Assembly: GCF_009996845.1 (NCBI RefSeq)
Contig: NZ_JAACYS010000004.1
Span: forward strand, 1-64,000
Length of the DNA: 64,000 nucleotides
DNA from: Pallidibacillus pasinlerensis
Lineage (GTDB): Bacteria > Bacillota > Bacilli > Bacillales > Caldibacillaceae
Direction: 5' to 3'
Part shown: positions 55,256 to 64,000 of the stretch, piece after piece
How positions within the stretch are numbered: the first letter of the stretch is position 1
Layout of the letters: each line of letters starts with the position of its first letter
The notes under the pieces: model-generated
What the model was told of the DNA's origin: nothing
Databases searched by the model: none
Seen by the model: only the letters and a program-made list of their open reading frames with translations
Translations under genes and position numbers: made by a program

Positions 55256-57579
55256 TTCGGTGCAACTTCCTCCATTATATACGCTTCGATGATATCTCCT
55301 TCTTTAATATCATTGAAGTTTTTAATCGTAATACCACACTCATAACCTTGTGCCACTTCTTTTACATCATCTTTATATCGTTTTAATGTATCAATTTCTC
55401 CTTCAAAAATAACAATTCCGTCTCGAATTAAACGAACTGAACTGTCACGCGTAATTTTTCCATCTGTAACATAAGAACCAGCAATCGTACCGACTTTAGA
55501 TACTTTAAATGTCTGTCTAACTTCTACCTGACCAATGACTTTTTCTTCATATTCAGGGTCAAGTAAACCTTTCATCGCTTGTTCAATTTCTTCGATAGCT
55601 TTATAAATAATCCGGTGTAAACGAATATCAACATTTTCCTGCTCAGCCATACTTTTTGCATTTGGAGTCGGACGAACATTAAATCCAATAATGATGGCAT
55701 TTGAAGCAGTTGCCAAAATGATATCAGATTCAGTAATCGCTCCAACACCATTGTGAATAATATTCACTTTTACACCTTCAACATCAATCTTCTGTAAAGA
55801 GGCAGTTAATGCTTCAACAGTACCTTGAACGTCCGCTTTAACGATAATATTTAATTCTTTAATGTCACCTTGTTTCATTTGTTCAAACAAAGTATCTAAA
55901 CTTACACGTGCAGATTCACTACGTGTTTCTTGTAGAGCTTTCTGCGCACGTGCTTCACCAATTTGGCGAGCTGTCTTTTCATCATCAAATACTACAAAAC
56001 GGTCACCAGCTTGTGGAACTTCATGAAGTCCAGTAATTTCAACTGGAGTCGATGGGCCTGCTTCTTTTACTCGTCTTCCGAGATCATTGACCATCGCTCG
56101 AACACGGCCAAACGTATTTCCTACTACAATCGGATCTCCAACTTTTAACGTTCCATTTTGAACAAGTAACGTAGCAACAGAACCTCTTCCTTTATCAAGT
56201 TTTGCTTCAATGACTGTACCGTAGGCATTTCGATTTGGGTTTGCTTTTAATTCTTCCATTTCAGCAACAAGTAATACCATTTCTAATAACTGATCAATTC
56301 CTTCACCAGTTAAAGCAGAAATCGGAACAAAGATTGTATCGCCGCCCCAATCCTCTGCAATTAAACCGTGTTCAGTTAATTCTTGCATTACTCGGTCAGG
56401 GTTAGCAGTTGGCTTATCAATTTTGTTTACTGCAACAATAATTGGTACTTCTGCTGCTTTTGCGTGATTAATAGCTTCGACAGTTTGTGGCATAACACCA
56501 TCATCAGCAGCTACAACTAAAATTGTAATGTCCGTTACTTTTGCACCTCTAGCACGCATAGTTGTGAACGCAGCGTGTCCAGGTGTATCAAGGAACGTAA
56601 TTTTCTTGCCTTCCGTTTCAACTTGATAAGCACCGATATGTTGTGTAATACCACCGGCTTCACCTTGGGTTACTTTTGATTGACGAATAGAATCTAGTAA
56701 TGTTGTTTTACCATGGTCAACGTGTCCCATAATCGTTACAACTGGTGGACGTTCTGATAATTCATCTGGATTATCTTCGGTAATGAAGGATTCTAGATCA
56801 GAAGCATCAATGCTTACTTTCTCTTCTACTTCAACACCGTATTCACCAGCGATAAGCTCAATCGCATCTTTATCTAAGTCTTGGTTAATAGTTGCCATTA
56901 CACCAAGCATAAATAATTTTTTAATTAATTCAGATGGTTCACGATGTAATTTTTTCGCTAATTCTGCTACTGTTAAGGAATCTGTAAAGGTAATTTTTTT
57001 TGGGAGCTCTTTTTCCTTTTTCGGAGCTTGGTTTTGTACAACTTGTTTTTGATTGTTTTTCTTAGTGTTTCCAGCTTTTCCTTTATTTTTATTACGATTG
57101 AATGCTTTTTTCTCTTTAGATTTGAACTCTTGATCGTATTTTTTTCCTTCTTTAGCCTTCGGAGATGCTGTTTTTACTTTTTCCTTAGATGGAGCTACAA
57201 CTTCATCTAATGCTTCCTTATCCGCAACAATGCCAGGTTTTACTTTTTTAGGTGCTGGCTTTACTTTTGCAGGTGCTTTTTTAGCAGGTTTTGTGTTTGA
57301 TTGTGATTTATGGTTTGATCTATTTTGTGAATTTTCGTTGGAACGAGAGTTGGGCATACGTTGTTCATTTCCCCTGTTCTGATTTTTGTTTGAAGTTTTA
57401 CTTTTATCTTGCACCTGCTTTGAACGTCCGAATGTTTGATCTAATTGCTTAATGACGTTTTCTTCAATCGCCGTCATATGATTAGATACTTCAATATTTA
57501 ATTGTTTTAATTTTTCAATGACATCTTTACTAGTAACATTAACTTTCTTGGCATATTCATATACGCGCATTTTTGTCAT
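55252..57579 (-). CDS. infB: Translation initiation factor IF-2
   Basis: The 775-residue GTPase brings initiator tRNA to the 30S subunit. An N-terminal IF2N domain ([20 protein letters not shown]) is followed by a long Lys/Asn/Gln/Pro-rich linker (about 50-200). A second IF2N domain ([20 protein letters not shown]) comes next. The G domain has [16 protein letters not shown] near 285, DTPGHAAF and NKIDK, and domains II to IV follow. ATG 57579 has GGGGGTG upstream. Confidence 0.98.
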   Translation of the reverse strand: MTKMRVYEYAKKVNVTSKDVIEKLKQLNIEVSNHMTAIEENVIKQLDQTFGRSKQVQDKSKTSNKNQNRGNEQRMPNSRSNENSQNRSNHKSQSNTKPAKKAPAKVKPAPKKVKPGIVADKEALDEVVAPSKEKVKTASPKAKEGKKYDQEFKSKEKKAFNRNKNKGKAGNTKKNNQKQVVQNQAPKKEKELPKKITFTDSLTVAELAKKLHREPSELIKKLFMLGVMATINQDLDKDAIELIAGEYGVEVEEKVSIDASDLESFITEDNPDELSERPPVVTIMGHVDHGKTTLLDSIRQSKVTQGEAGGITQHIGAYQVETEGKKITFLDTPGHAAFTTMRARGAKVTDITILVVAADDGVMPQTVEAINHAKAAEVPIIVAVNKIDKPTANPDRVMQELTEHGLIAEDWGGDTIFVPISALTGEGIDQLLEMVLLVAEMEELKANPNRNAYGTVIEAKLDKGRGSVATLLVQNGTLKVGDPIVVGNTFGRVRAMVNDLGRRVKEAGPSTPVEITGLHEVPQAGDRFVVFDDEKTARQIGEARAQKALQETRSESARVSLDTLFEQMKQGDIKELNIIVKADVQGTVEALTASLQKIDVEGVKVNIIHNGVGAITESDIILATASNAIIIGFNVRPTPNAKSMAEQENVDIRLHRIIYKAIEEIEQAMKGLLDPEYEEKVIGQVEVRQTFKVSKVGTIAGSYVTDGKITRDSSVRLIRDGIVIFEGEIDTLKRYKDDVKEVAQGYECGITIKNFNDIKEGDIIEAYIMEEVAPK

Positions 57580-57598
57580 TGTTTCACCCCCATTAAAT

Positions 57599-57901
57599 TT
57601 AATCGAGCAATTGTTTTATCTTTTCAGAGAATCCTTTATCTTTAATTCCGATCACAACACGTGCTTCCTTGCCAATTGAGTTACCGAGAGTATATCGATT
57701 GGAAACTTGCTTTACTGGTATATTATAATAATTACATTTATTCATAATTGTTTTCAATGTGTTATTTGAAGCATCTTTTGCAATTAAGACAAGATAAACT
57801 CGTTGTTTTTGAATTTCTTTTATAACAAGGTCTTCTCCTGTTACAAGTTTTCTAGCTCGATTTGCAAGTCCAAGTAGAGACAACCATTTTTCCTGTTTCA
57901 T
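57599..57901 (-). CDS. ylxQ: YlxQ, L7Ae-family ribosomal protein
   Basis: The 100-residue protein of the L7Ae/L30e/Gadd45 fold has [20 protein letters not shown], then [18 protein letters not shown] and [19 protein letters not shown]. Relatives bind kink-turn RNA. It starts two nt after the ylxR stop in the nusA operon. Confidence 0.94.
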   Translation of the reverse strand: MKQEKWLSLLGLANRARKLVTGEDLVIKEIQKQRVYLVLIAKDASNNTLKTIMNKCNYYNIPVKQVSNRYTLGNSIGKEARVVIGIKDKGFSEKIKQLLD

Positions 57902-57903
57902 AC

Positions 57904-58182
57904 TTATGATATGTTCTCCTTTTCAACGTAAGCAAGGATCTCATCATAAAAAGATTCATCGATATCTGCTTGTAAATGCTGTTTTAACAAATTCTTTTGT
58001 TTTGCTTTAAGTACTGCTTCCTTATCTTTTAATAAGTAGGCGCCTCTTCCGTTTTTCTTACCGGTCGGGTCGATTGATACTTCCCCTTCTTTAGAACGAA
58101 CAATTCTTAAAAGTTCTTTTTTGGGATACATCTCACCTGTTGCAATACATTTACGCATTGGAATTTTTCTTTTTTTGTTCAT
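57904..58182 (-). CDS. ylxR: YlxR (DUF448) RNA-binding protein
   Basis: The 92-residue protein has RKCIATGEMYPKKELLRIVR and KKNGRGAYLLKDKEAVLKAK, the GRGAY block typical of the YlxR fold. Basic surface residues fit nucleic-acid binding; relatives are proposed regulators. ATG 58182 follows GAGGTGATGTGGC and the gene lies 13 nt after nusA. Confidence 0.94.
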   Translation of the reverse strand: MNKKRKIPMRKCIATGEMYPKKELLRIVRSKEGEVSIDPTGKKNGRGAYLLKDKEAVLKAKQKNLLKQHLQADIDESFYDEILAYVEKENIS

Positions 58183-58195
58183 GCCACATCACCTC

Positions 58196-59359
58196 TTATT
58201 TATCTTCATCGGTAATCGATTCATGAACAGAATCCGCTTCTTCATCTAATTCATCATCAATTGTAATATCATCAAGAGTTAATTCTGGTGAGAAAAGCGA
58301 TTCTTCCACAGGATAGATGCCTGCTTCCCTTGCATCAGATTCACTCTTTATGTCAATCTTCCATCCAGTAAGTTTAGCTGCAAGACGAGCGTTTTGACCA
58401 CGCTTACCAATCGCTAATGATAATTGGTAATCAGGAACAATCACCGTTGTTGATTTTTCTTCTTCATTAACGATAACTTCTAACACTTTTGATGGACTTA
58501 ATGCATTTGCGACAAACTCAACAGGGTCTTTAGAATATTTTACAATATCTATTTTTTCCCCATTTAACTCATCGACAACTGCTTGTACTCGAGCTCCTTT
58601 TGGTCCTACGCATGCACCAACTGGATCGACTTCCGGATTATCGGAATGAACAGAAATTTTAGAACGGTCACCCGCTTCTCTTGCAACGGACATAATTTCA
58701 ACAGTTCCATCAAAAATTTCAGGTACTTCTAATTCAAATAACCGTTTTAACAAGTTTGGATGTGTTCTTGAAATATAAATTTGTGGACCTTTAGTCGTTT
58801 TTTCAACCTTTGTAATGTATACCTTTATACGATCATTATGATTATATTGTTCGTTAGGCATTTGTTCACTTGCCGGTAATAATGCCTCTGCTCTACCTAA
58901 TAGAACATATGCAAAGCGGTTATCACGACGTTGAACAATCCCTGTCATAATATCATCTTCACGATCGATAAATTCTTCATAGATGATGCCACGTTCAGCT
59001 TCACGAACACGTTGTGTAACAACTTGTTTCGCTGTTTGTGCAGCAATTCTACCGAAATCCTTTGGCGTTACTTCAATTTCTACAATATCGCCGATTTCAT
59101 AATTCTGATTTAACTTTCTTGCGTCATCCAATGAAATTTCTAAACGGGAATCAAAAACTTCATCAACAACTTCTTTTCTCGCAAATACATGCATTGTTCC
59201 CGTAGTTAAATTAAAGTTCGTACGTACATTTTGTGCTTGGTTAAAGTTTCTTTTATAAGCAGATACTAATGCAGCTTCTATAGCTTCTATAATAATGTCT
59301 CTAGAAATCCCTTTTTCTTTTTCGAGTATATCTAAAGCATCTAACAATTCACTACTCAT
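58196..59359 (-). CDS. nusA: Transcription termination/antitermination protein NusA
   Basis: The 387-residue protein has an N-terminal RNA-polymerase-binding domain (SSELLDALDILEKEKGISRD), an S1 domain (REDDIMTGIVQRRDNRFAYV near 135), KH1 (VGACVGPKGARVQAVVDELN near 235) and KH2 (AIGKRGQNARLAAKLTGWKI near 300), and a short acidic tail. It modulates pausing and termination. I use ATG 59359 (nine nt after GGGG) matching the family start MSSELLDAL; the ATG three codons upstream lies at the ribosome-binding site. Confidence 0.97.
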   Translation of the reverse strand: MSSELLDALDILEKEKGISRDIIIEAIEAALVSAYKRNFNQAQNVRTNFNLTTGTMHVFARKEVVDEVFDSRLEISLDDARKLNQNYEIGDIVEIEVTPKDFGRIAAQTAKQVVTQRVREAERGIIYEEFIDREDDIMTGIVQRRDNRFAYVLLGRAEALLPASEQMPNEQYNHNDRIKVYITKVEKTTKGPQIYISRTHPNLLKRLFELEVPEIFDGTVEIMSVAREAGDRSKISVHSDNPEVDPVGACVGPKGARVQAVVDELNGEKIDIVKYSKDPVEFVANALSPSKVLEVIVNEEEKSTTVIVPDYQLSLAIGKRGQNARLAAKLTGWKIDIKSESDAREAGIYPVEESLFSPELTLDDITIDDELDEEADSVHESITDEDK

Positions 59360-59422
59360 CAGTGGCATCCCCCTTTATTTCAAAATACATGTTGTTTAAT
59401 ATTTTCCTATCAGTAAAAAACA

Positions 59423-59893
59423 TTATGAGAATGATACAGCCAATCGGGCAAGGGCAATTTTGTCATAAGGAATTGTAACTAATTTTTTTCTTGTTTTTAT
59501 TTTGATTTCAATGACTATTGTTTCTCCGTCAAATTCTTTTAAAATTCCTTCGAAAACTTTTTCTCCGTCAATTGGCTCGTATGTTTTCACGTGGACATTT
59601 TTACCAATTGATTTAGTAATATCAGCTGGTTTTTTTAATGGTCGTTCCGCTCCTGGGGATGATACTTCTAAGTAATAGTTATGTGGAATCGGATCAATTT
59701 CATCAAGTTTTTCACTTAACCTTTCACTGACAATCCCACATTCCTCAATATCAACACCTTCATCTTTATCGATAAAAAGACGAAGGAACCAGTTTTTACC
59801 TTCCTTTACATACTCAACATCGACAATTTCTAATCCGAGTTCGTCAACAATAGGAGTTGCGAGTTCTTCGACAATTTTCGTTACCTTACTCAT
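59423..59893 (-). CDS. rimP: Ribosome maturation factor RimP
   Basis: The 156-residue 30S assembly factor has [20 protein letters not shown] near 11, [20 protein letters not shown], and [19 protein letters not shown] near 80, all conserved. ATG 59893 follows GGGAGGG. It is the first gene of the nusA operon, as in B. subtilis. Confidence 0.96.
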   Translation of the reverse strand: MSKVTKIVEELATPIVDELGLEIVDVEYVKEGKNWFLRLFIDKDEGVDIEECGIVSERLSEKLDEIDPIPHNYYLEVSSPGAERPLKKPADITKSIGKNVHVKTYEPIDGEKVFEGILKEFDGETIVIEIKIKTRKKLVTIPYDKIALARLAVSFS

Positions 59894-60039
59894 AAAGACC
59901 CTCCCTTCAAAATTTAATTTAGAACAATTGTTTAATCATTCCAGTACTGTCTATTGTTATTATGTGTAAATTTTAGTGAATTACATATTTACCTTATATA
60001 ACAGTGTACGTACGTTTTACATTTAGAAATTTGGACAAA

Positions 60040-60080
60040 AACATAAGAGTGAGGAACCCCCCACTCTTTTTTTAAGAGAA
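60040..60080 (-). terminator. Terminator of polC
   Basis: AGAGTG(G)GG and CC(T)CACTCT form a short strong hairpin. The longer T run is on the plus strand, but on the minus strand TATGTTTTTG follows. The rest of the 263-nt gap is AT-rich upstream sequence of rimP with no clear promoter. Confidence 0.6.
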
Positions 60081-60156
60081 TATTAATTAGAATTACTAAA
60101 TAAACTATATCATATCAGGAAAATTTATGCAATAAAACCCAACTACTAAGCAGTTT

Positions 60157-63100
60157 TTAAAATAGAGATAGTTGGTTTTGGTCCGGTAAGCCTTCTAGAG
60201 CACCATGGTTATCCAAGAATTCAATGATTGTTTTTGAGGCTTTACCTCTTTGTTGTAAATCTTCTTTCGATAAAAACTCGCCTTCTTCACGAGCTTTTAC
60301 GATATTAATAGCCGCATTCGTTCCAAGTCCAGGTATTGAATCGAAAGGCATGATTAAAGAGTTGCCTTCAATGATGAATTCATGGGCATCAGATTTATAT
60401 AGATCTATTTTTTGGAACGAGTAACCACGTTCACACATTTCTAATGCTAATTCTAAAACAGTTAGTAAACTTTTCTCTTTTGGAGAAGCATCTAAGCCTT
60501 TATCATTTATTTCTTTAATCCTTGCTCGAATTGCATTCGAACCACTTGTCATCGCATCAATATCAAAGTCCTCTGCGCGCACAGTAAAGTATGTCGCATA
60601 GTATAAAAGCGGATGGTGAACTTTAAACCAAGCAATTCGGACCGCATTTAAAATATAGGCTGCAGCATGGGCTTTCGGGAACATGTATTTAATCTTTTTA
60701 CATGAATCAATATACCAATCTGGTACATCATGTTTGCGCATTTCTGTTTCCATTTCTTCCGTTAAGCCACGACCTTTACGAACGGACTCCATAATCTTGA
60801 AAGCCTTAGAAGGTTCGATACCATAATACATTAAACCTACCATAATATCGTCCCGACAGCCGATAACATCTTTTAACGTACATATGCCATTACGAATTAA
60901 TTCCTGAGCATTCCCCAACCAAACATCGGTTCCATGGGAAAGACCAGAAATTTGTAATAGCTCAGAAAACGTAGATGGATGGGTTTCTTCAAGCATTTGT
61001 CGAACGAAACGAGTTCCAAATTCTGGTATTCCTAAAGTACCCGTTTTACACATAATTTGTTCTTCCGTAACTCCTAATGGTTCTGGACTACTAAAGATAC
61101 CCATTACTTCCGGGTCATCCGTTGGAATTGTTCGCGGATCGATACCACTTAATTCTTGTAACATTCTTAAAACAGTCGGATCATCATGACCTAGAATATC
61201 TAGCTTCAAGACGTTTTCATCAATGGAATGGAAGTCAAAGTGGGTTGTTCGCCAATCTGCAGACTGGTCATCCGCAGGATATTGAATCGGTGTAAAATCA
61301 TAAACATCCATATAATCTGGGATTACGATAATCCCACCAGGGTGCTGACCTGTCGTTCTTTTAACCCCTGTCATCCCCATTGATAACCGTTCCCGTTCTA
61401 CATTTCGCAATTGAATATTATTATCCTCTTCGAATCCTCTTACGTAACCATAAGCCGTTTTGTCTGCGACCGTACCAATAGTTCCTGCACGATAAACATA
61501 ATCTTCCCCGAATAACACCCTCGTATAATTGTGGGCTCGTGGTTGATATTCACCGGAGAAGTTTAAGTCAATATCCGGTACTTTGTCCCCATTAAAACCG
61601 AGGAATGTCTCAAACGGAATATCTTGTCCTTCTTTATCATAGAACGTACCACATTCTGGACATTCTTTATCAGGTAGGTCGAAACCACTACCGACCGAAC
61701 CATCGGTAATAAATTCCGAATGTTTACAGTTCGGACAAACGTAATGCGGAGGCATTGGGTTAACTTCCGTAATCTCCATCATCGTTGCCACAAAAGAAGA
61801 ACCAACTGACCCACGGGAACCAACTAGATACCCATCATCTAACGATTTTTTAACGAGTTGATGGGAAATTAAATAAATTACGGCGAAACCATTTCCTATA
61901 ATACTTTTTAATTCTTTTTCTAATCGCTTTTCAATAATTTCCGGTAGTGGATCGCCATAGATTTTTTTCGCCATCTCATAACTCATATTTGTTACCGTAT
62001 CTTCTGCACCCTCAATTTTAGGGGTGTATAAATCATCTTTAATAACTTGAACTTCCTCAATCATATCGGCAATTTTATTAGAATTTTCCACAACGATTTC
62101 TTTTGCCTTTTCTTCACCTAAAAATTGAAAGGCTTCTAACATTTCATCTGTCGTACGGAAATGTACATCTGGTAGTTGAGTACGATTTAAAGGATTTGCC
62201 CCACCTTGGGAATTAATTAATATTTTACGATAAATTTTATCCCTAGGATGTAAATAATGGACATTCCCCGTTGCAACGACAGGAATATTTAGTTTCTCAC
62301 CGACTTGAATAATTTTCTTAATCGTTTCTTCTAACTGTGCTTCGTCTTGTATCGTATCACTTTCGATTAACGGAGCATACACAGCTTTTGGATGAACTTC
62401 AAGATAATCGTAAAACTTTGCTACTTCCTCAAGTTCTTCTAACGATTTTTGCTGGGCTGTTTCAAATACTTCTCCCTTATCACAGGCAGAACCAACGAGG
62501 ATTCCTTCTCTATATTCAAGTAAAACTGAACGTGGAATACGTGGAACACGGTAAAAATATTCTACTAATGATTTTGAAACAAGTTTAAATAAATTCTTTA
62601 ATCCTACTTGATTTTGCGCAAGAAGCGTTGCGTGGAATGGTCTACTTCTTTTATAACTCGTATCGCTTTTACTGTATTCATTTAGTTCATCGAGATACTC
62701 GATTCCTTTTTCTTTCGCCATTTTTAATAATTTTATGAGGATAAAACCAGTTGCTTCCGCGTCATAAATCGCTCTATGGTGTTGCGTTAGTTCTACATTT
62801 AATTTTTTCGCTAACGTATTTAAACGATGATTTTTCATTTCTGGGAATAAAAATCTTGCTAATTCAAGTGTATCAATAGTCGGATCGGAATATTTTCCTA
62901 AACCGATTTTTTGATAGCCAACATTAAGGAATCCCGTATCAAAGGATGCGTTATGAGCGACAATTACAGAATCCCGACTCCAGTCATAAAACTTTTGCAA
63001 AACTTCTTCCGGTTCAGGAGCATCTTTTACCATATCATCAGTAATTCCTGTTAATTCTATCGTAAAGGCTGATAGCGGATGGTGCGGATTAGCAAAGGAT

Positions 63101-64000
63101 TCAAACTTATCGATAACTTCTCCATTTTTAATTTTCACCGCTGCTAGTTCAATGATTGTGTTATAAACAGCAGAAAGTCCAGTTGTCTCAATATCGAATA
63201 CTACGTATGTTGCATCATCTAATTTCCAATGCTCAGGATGGTACGCAATCGAAACACCGTCATCTACGATATTTGCTTCAACTCCATATAAAACTTTAAT
63301 ACCTTGTTTTTTTGCTTGTTTATATGCCTCTGGAAAGGATTGAACAACGGCATGGTCAGTAATGGCAACAGCTTTATGTCCCCATTTTGCCGCTTGACTA
63401 ATTATATCTGAAGCTGAAACGACAGCATCCATTTGACTCATTTGCGTATGGGCATGAAGTTCAACTCGTTTTTCATCTTCTGGAGCTTTATCTTTTCGTA
63501 CATCTCGCGGTTTTATTTCATTTATATCATTGGCCATTAATACTAGGTCACGGACAAATGTATCATTTTGGACGTTCCCACGAACTTTTACCCACATACC
63601 TTTTTTAACACGTGATATTTTCTCTTTATCTTCTCGATTATTGCTAGAGAACATTTTTACAAGAATAGAGTTCGTGTAATCTGTCATTTTAAATTCAAGT
63701 AGCGTTCTACCACTACGTAATTCTTTCGTTTCGCATGCGAATATATATCCTTCAACAACGATACGACGCTCTTCTTCAGTAATTTCATTTAATGTACGAT
63801 ATTCTTGGTCACCTTGAATTTGATATCCAATAATTAGAGGACCTTGATCTTCTTCCTCAACTGTATTACTACTTTCTTCTGCTTGTTTTTGCATATCCAT
63901 TACGGCTTGTTTTGCCCGCTCCTCATCTTCCCTTTGTCTTTCAATGAGGAATTGTTGGTATGATTCATCATTCGTTCGATAGTTTTCATCTATATCAAAC
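60157..64000 (-). CDS. polC: DNA polymerase III alpha subunit, PolC type, 5' end off window
   Basis: The replicative polymerase of low-GC Gram-positives. The visible 1,281 codons stay open to the window edge, so roughly the first 160 residues of about 1,440 are missing. Present in order are an OB-fold region ([20 protein letters not shown]), the PHP domain first half ([20 protein letters not shown]), and the inserted DEDD proofreading exonuclease ([31 protein letters not shown]). A zinc-binding Cys4 region (CPNCKHSEF...CPECGTFY) and the polymerase core ([20 protein letters not shown]) follow, then GISL-like and helix-hairpin-helix sequence near the end ([20 protein letters not shown]). The gene ends 264 nt before rimP. 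Confidence 0.97.
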   Translation of the reverse strand, partial: FDIDENYRTNDESYQQFLIERQREDEERAKQAVMDMQKQAEESSNTVEEEDQGPLIIGYQIQGDQEYRTLNEITEEERRIVVEGYIFACETKELRSGRTLLEFKMTDYTNSILVKMFSSNNREDKEKISRVKKGMWVKVRGNVQNDTFVRDLVLMANDINEIKPRDVRKDKAPEDEKRVELHAHTQMSQMDAVVSASDIISQAAKWGHKAVAITDHAVVQSFPEAYKQAKKQGIKVLYGVEANIVDDGVSIAYHPEHWKLDDATYVVFDIETTGLSAVYNTIIELAAVKIKNGEVIDKFESFANPHHPLSAFTIELTGITDDMVKDAPEPEEVLQKFYDWSRDSVIVAHNASFDTGFLNVGYQKIGLGKYSDPTIDTLELARFLFPEMKNHRLNTLAKKLNVELTQHHRAIYDAEATGFILIKLLKMAKEKGIEYLDELNEYSKSDTSYKRSRPFHATLLAQNQVGLKNLFKLVSKSLVEYFYRVPRIPRSVLLEYREGILVGSACDKGEVFETAQQKSLEELEEVAKFYDYLEVHPKAVYAPLIESDTIQDEAQLEETIKKIIQVGEKLNIPVVATGNVHYLHPRDKIYRKILINSQGGANPLNRTQLPDVHFRTTDEMLEAFQFLGEEKAKEIVVENSNKIADMIEEVQVIKDDLYTPKIEGAEDTVTNMSYEMAKKIYGDPLPEIIEKRLEKELKSIIGNGFAVIYLISHQLVKKSLDDGYLVGSRGSVGSSFVATMMEITEVNPMPPHYVCPNCKHSEFITDGSVGSGFDLPDKECPECGTFYDKEGQDIPFETFLGFNGDKVPDIDLNFSGEYQPRAHNYTRVLFGEDYVYRAGTIGTVADKTAYGYVRGFEEDNNIQLRNVERERLSMGMTGVKRTTGQHPGGIIVIPDYMDVYDFTPIQYPADDQSADWRTTHFDFHSIDENVLKLDILGHDDPTVLRMLQELSGIDPRTIPTDDPEVMGIFSSPEPLGVTEEQIMCKTGTLGIPEFGTRFVRQMLEETHPSTFSELLQISGLSHGTDVWLGNAQELIRNGICTLKDVIGCRDDIMVGLMYYGIEPSKAFKIMESVRKGRGLTEEMETEMRKHDVPDWYIDSCKKIKYMFPKAHAAAYILNAVRIAWFKVHHPLLYYATYFTVRAEDFDIDAMTSGSNAIRARIKEINDKGLDASPKEKSLLTVLELALEMCERGYSFQKIDLYKSDAHEFIIEGNSLIMPFDSIPGLGTNAAINIVKAREEGEFLSKEDLQQRGKASKTIIEFLDNHGALEGLPDQNQLSLF

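Noticed and set aside
1-64000. Search for CRISPR arrays, phage genes, insertion sequences with transposase, rRNA and tRNA genes.
   Set aside because: None seen by reading: no regularly spaced direct repeats, no integrase or transposase motifs, and no tRNA-like cloverleaf in the gaps.

Overview
The window is a piece of a low-GC Gram-positive, endospore-forming Bacillaceae chromosome. Three things support this. Gene order closely follows the Bacillus subtilis ymf/ylx/pol region. Sporulation genes are present (spoVFA/spoVFB, spoIIIE/ftsK, tepA, ylzJ, the ymxH sporulation-protein family, a sigma-K promoter). Strong GGAGG ribosome-binding sites serve TTG and GTG starts as well as ATG. I do not assign a species. 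Almost every gene lies on the minus strand, so read from right to left it is a long series of co-directional operons.

Layout from the right end. polC (5' end off the window) is followed by the rimP-nusA-ylxR-ylxQ-infB-ylxP-rbfA translation/transcription operon, truB-ribF, rpsO with a leader that looks autoregulatory, pnp, ylxY, mlpA and ymxH. Next come the dipicolinate synthase genes spoVFA-spoVFB and the lysine/diaminopimelate genes asd-dapG-dapA. Then come the RNase J gene rnjB, tepA-ylzJ, ftsK/spoIIIE, a nucleoside ABC transporter cluster (nupN-O-P-Q) whose binding-protein gene is only a 3' remnant, ymfF-ymfH (M16 peptidases), ymfI, ymfJ, ymfK, rodZ, pgsA and cinA. Synteny with B. subtilis breaks just after cinA: recA is not next, and a dispersed GC-rich repeat sits at the junction.

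The left third is accessory or metabolic. It holds a Suv3-like RNA helicase beside a YaiI/YqxD (DUF188) protein, a CAP-domain lipoprotein, and a type I pullulanase gene divergent from the glycogen operon glgB-glgC-glgD-glgA-glgP. Further left are an acyl-ACP thioesterase, small unrecognised hydrophilic or secreted proteins, a UvrD-family helicase (YjcD type), a YfnB/YjjG-type HAD phosphatase and two very small basic proteins at the left edge.

I do not see an obvious new defence system, phage or CRISPR array. The non-routine material is regulatory or degenerative. There are three gene remnants: uvsE lacking its first two thirds, a splA-like reading frame with an early stop, and nupN lacking its first two thirds. 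There is a family of three dispersed intergenic repeats and one separate 261-bp element with terminal inverted repeats. One terminator hairpin downstream of rnjB contains the tepA ribosome-binding site. A terminator lies between the only plausible asd promoter and asd. The rnjB promoter is flanked by two copies of a 13-bp sequence.
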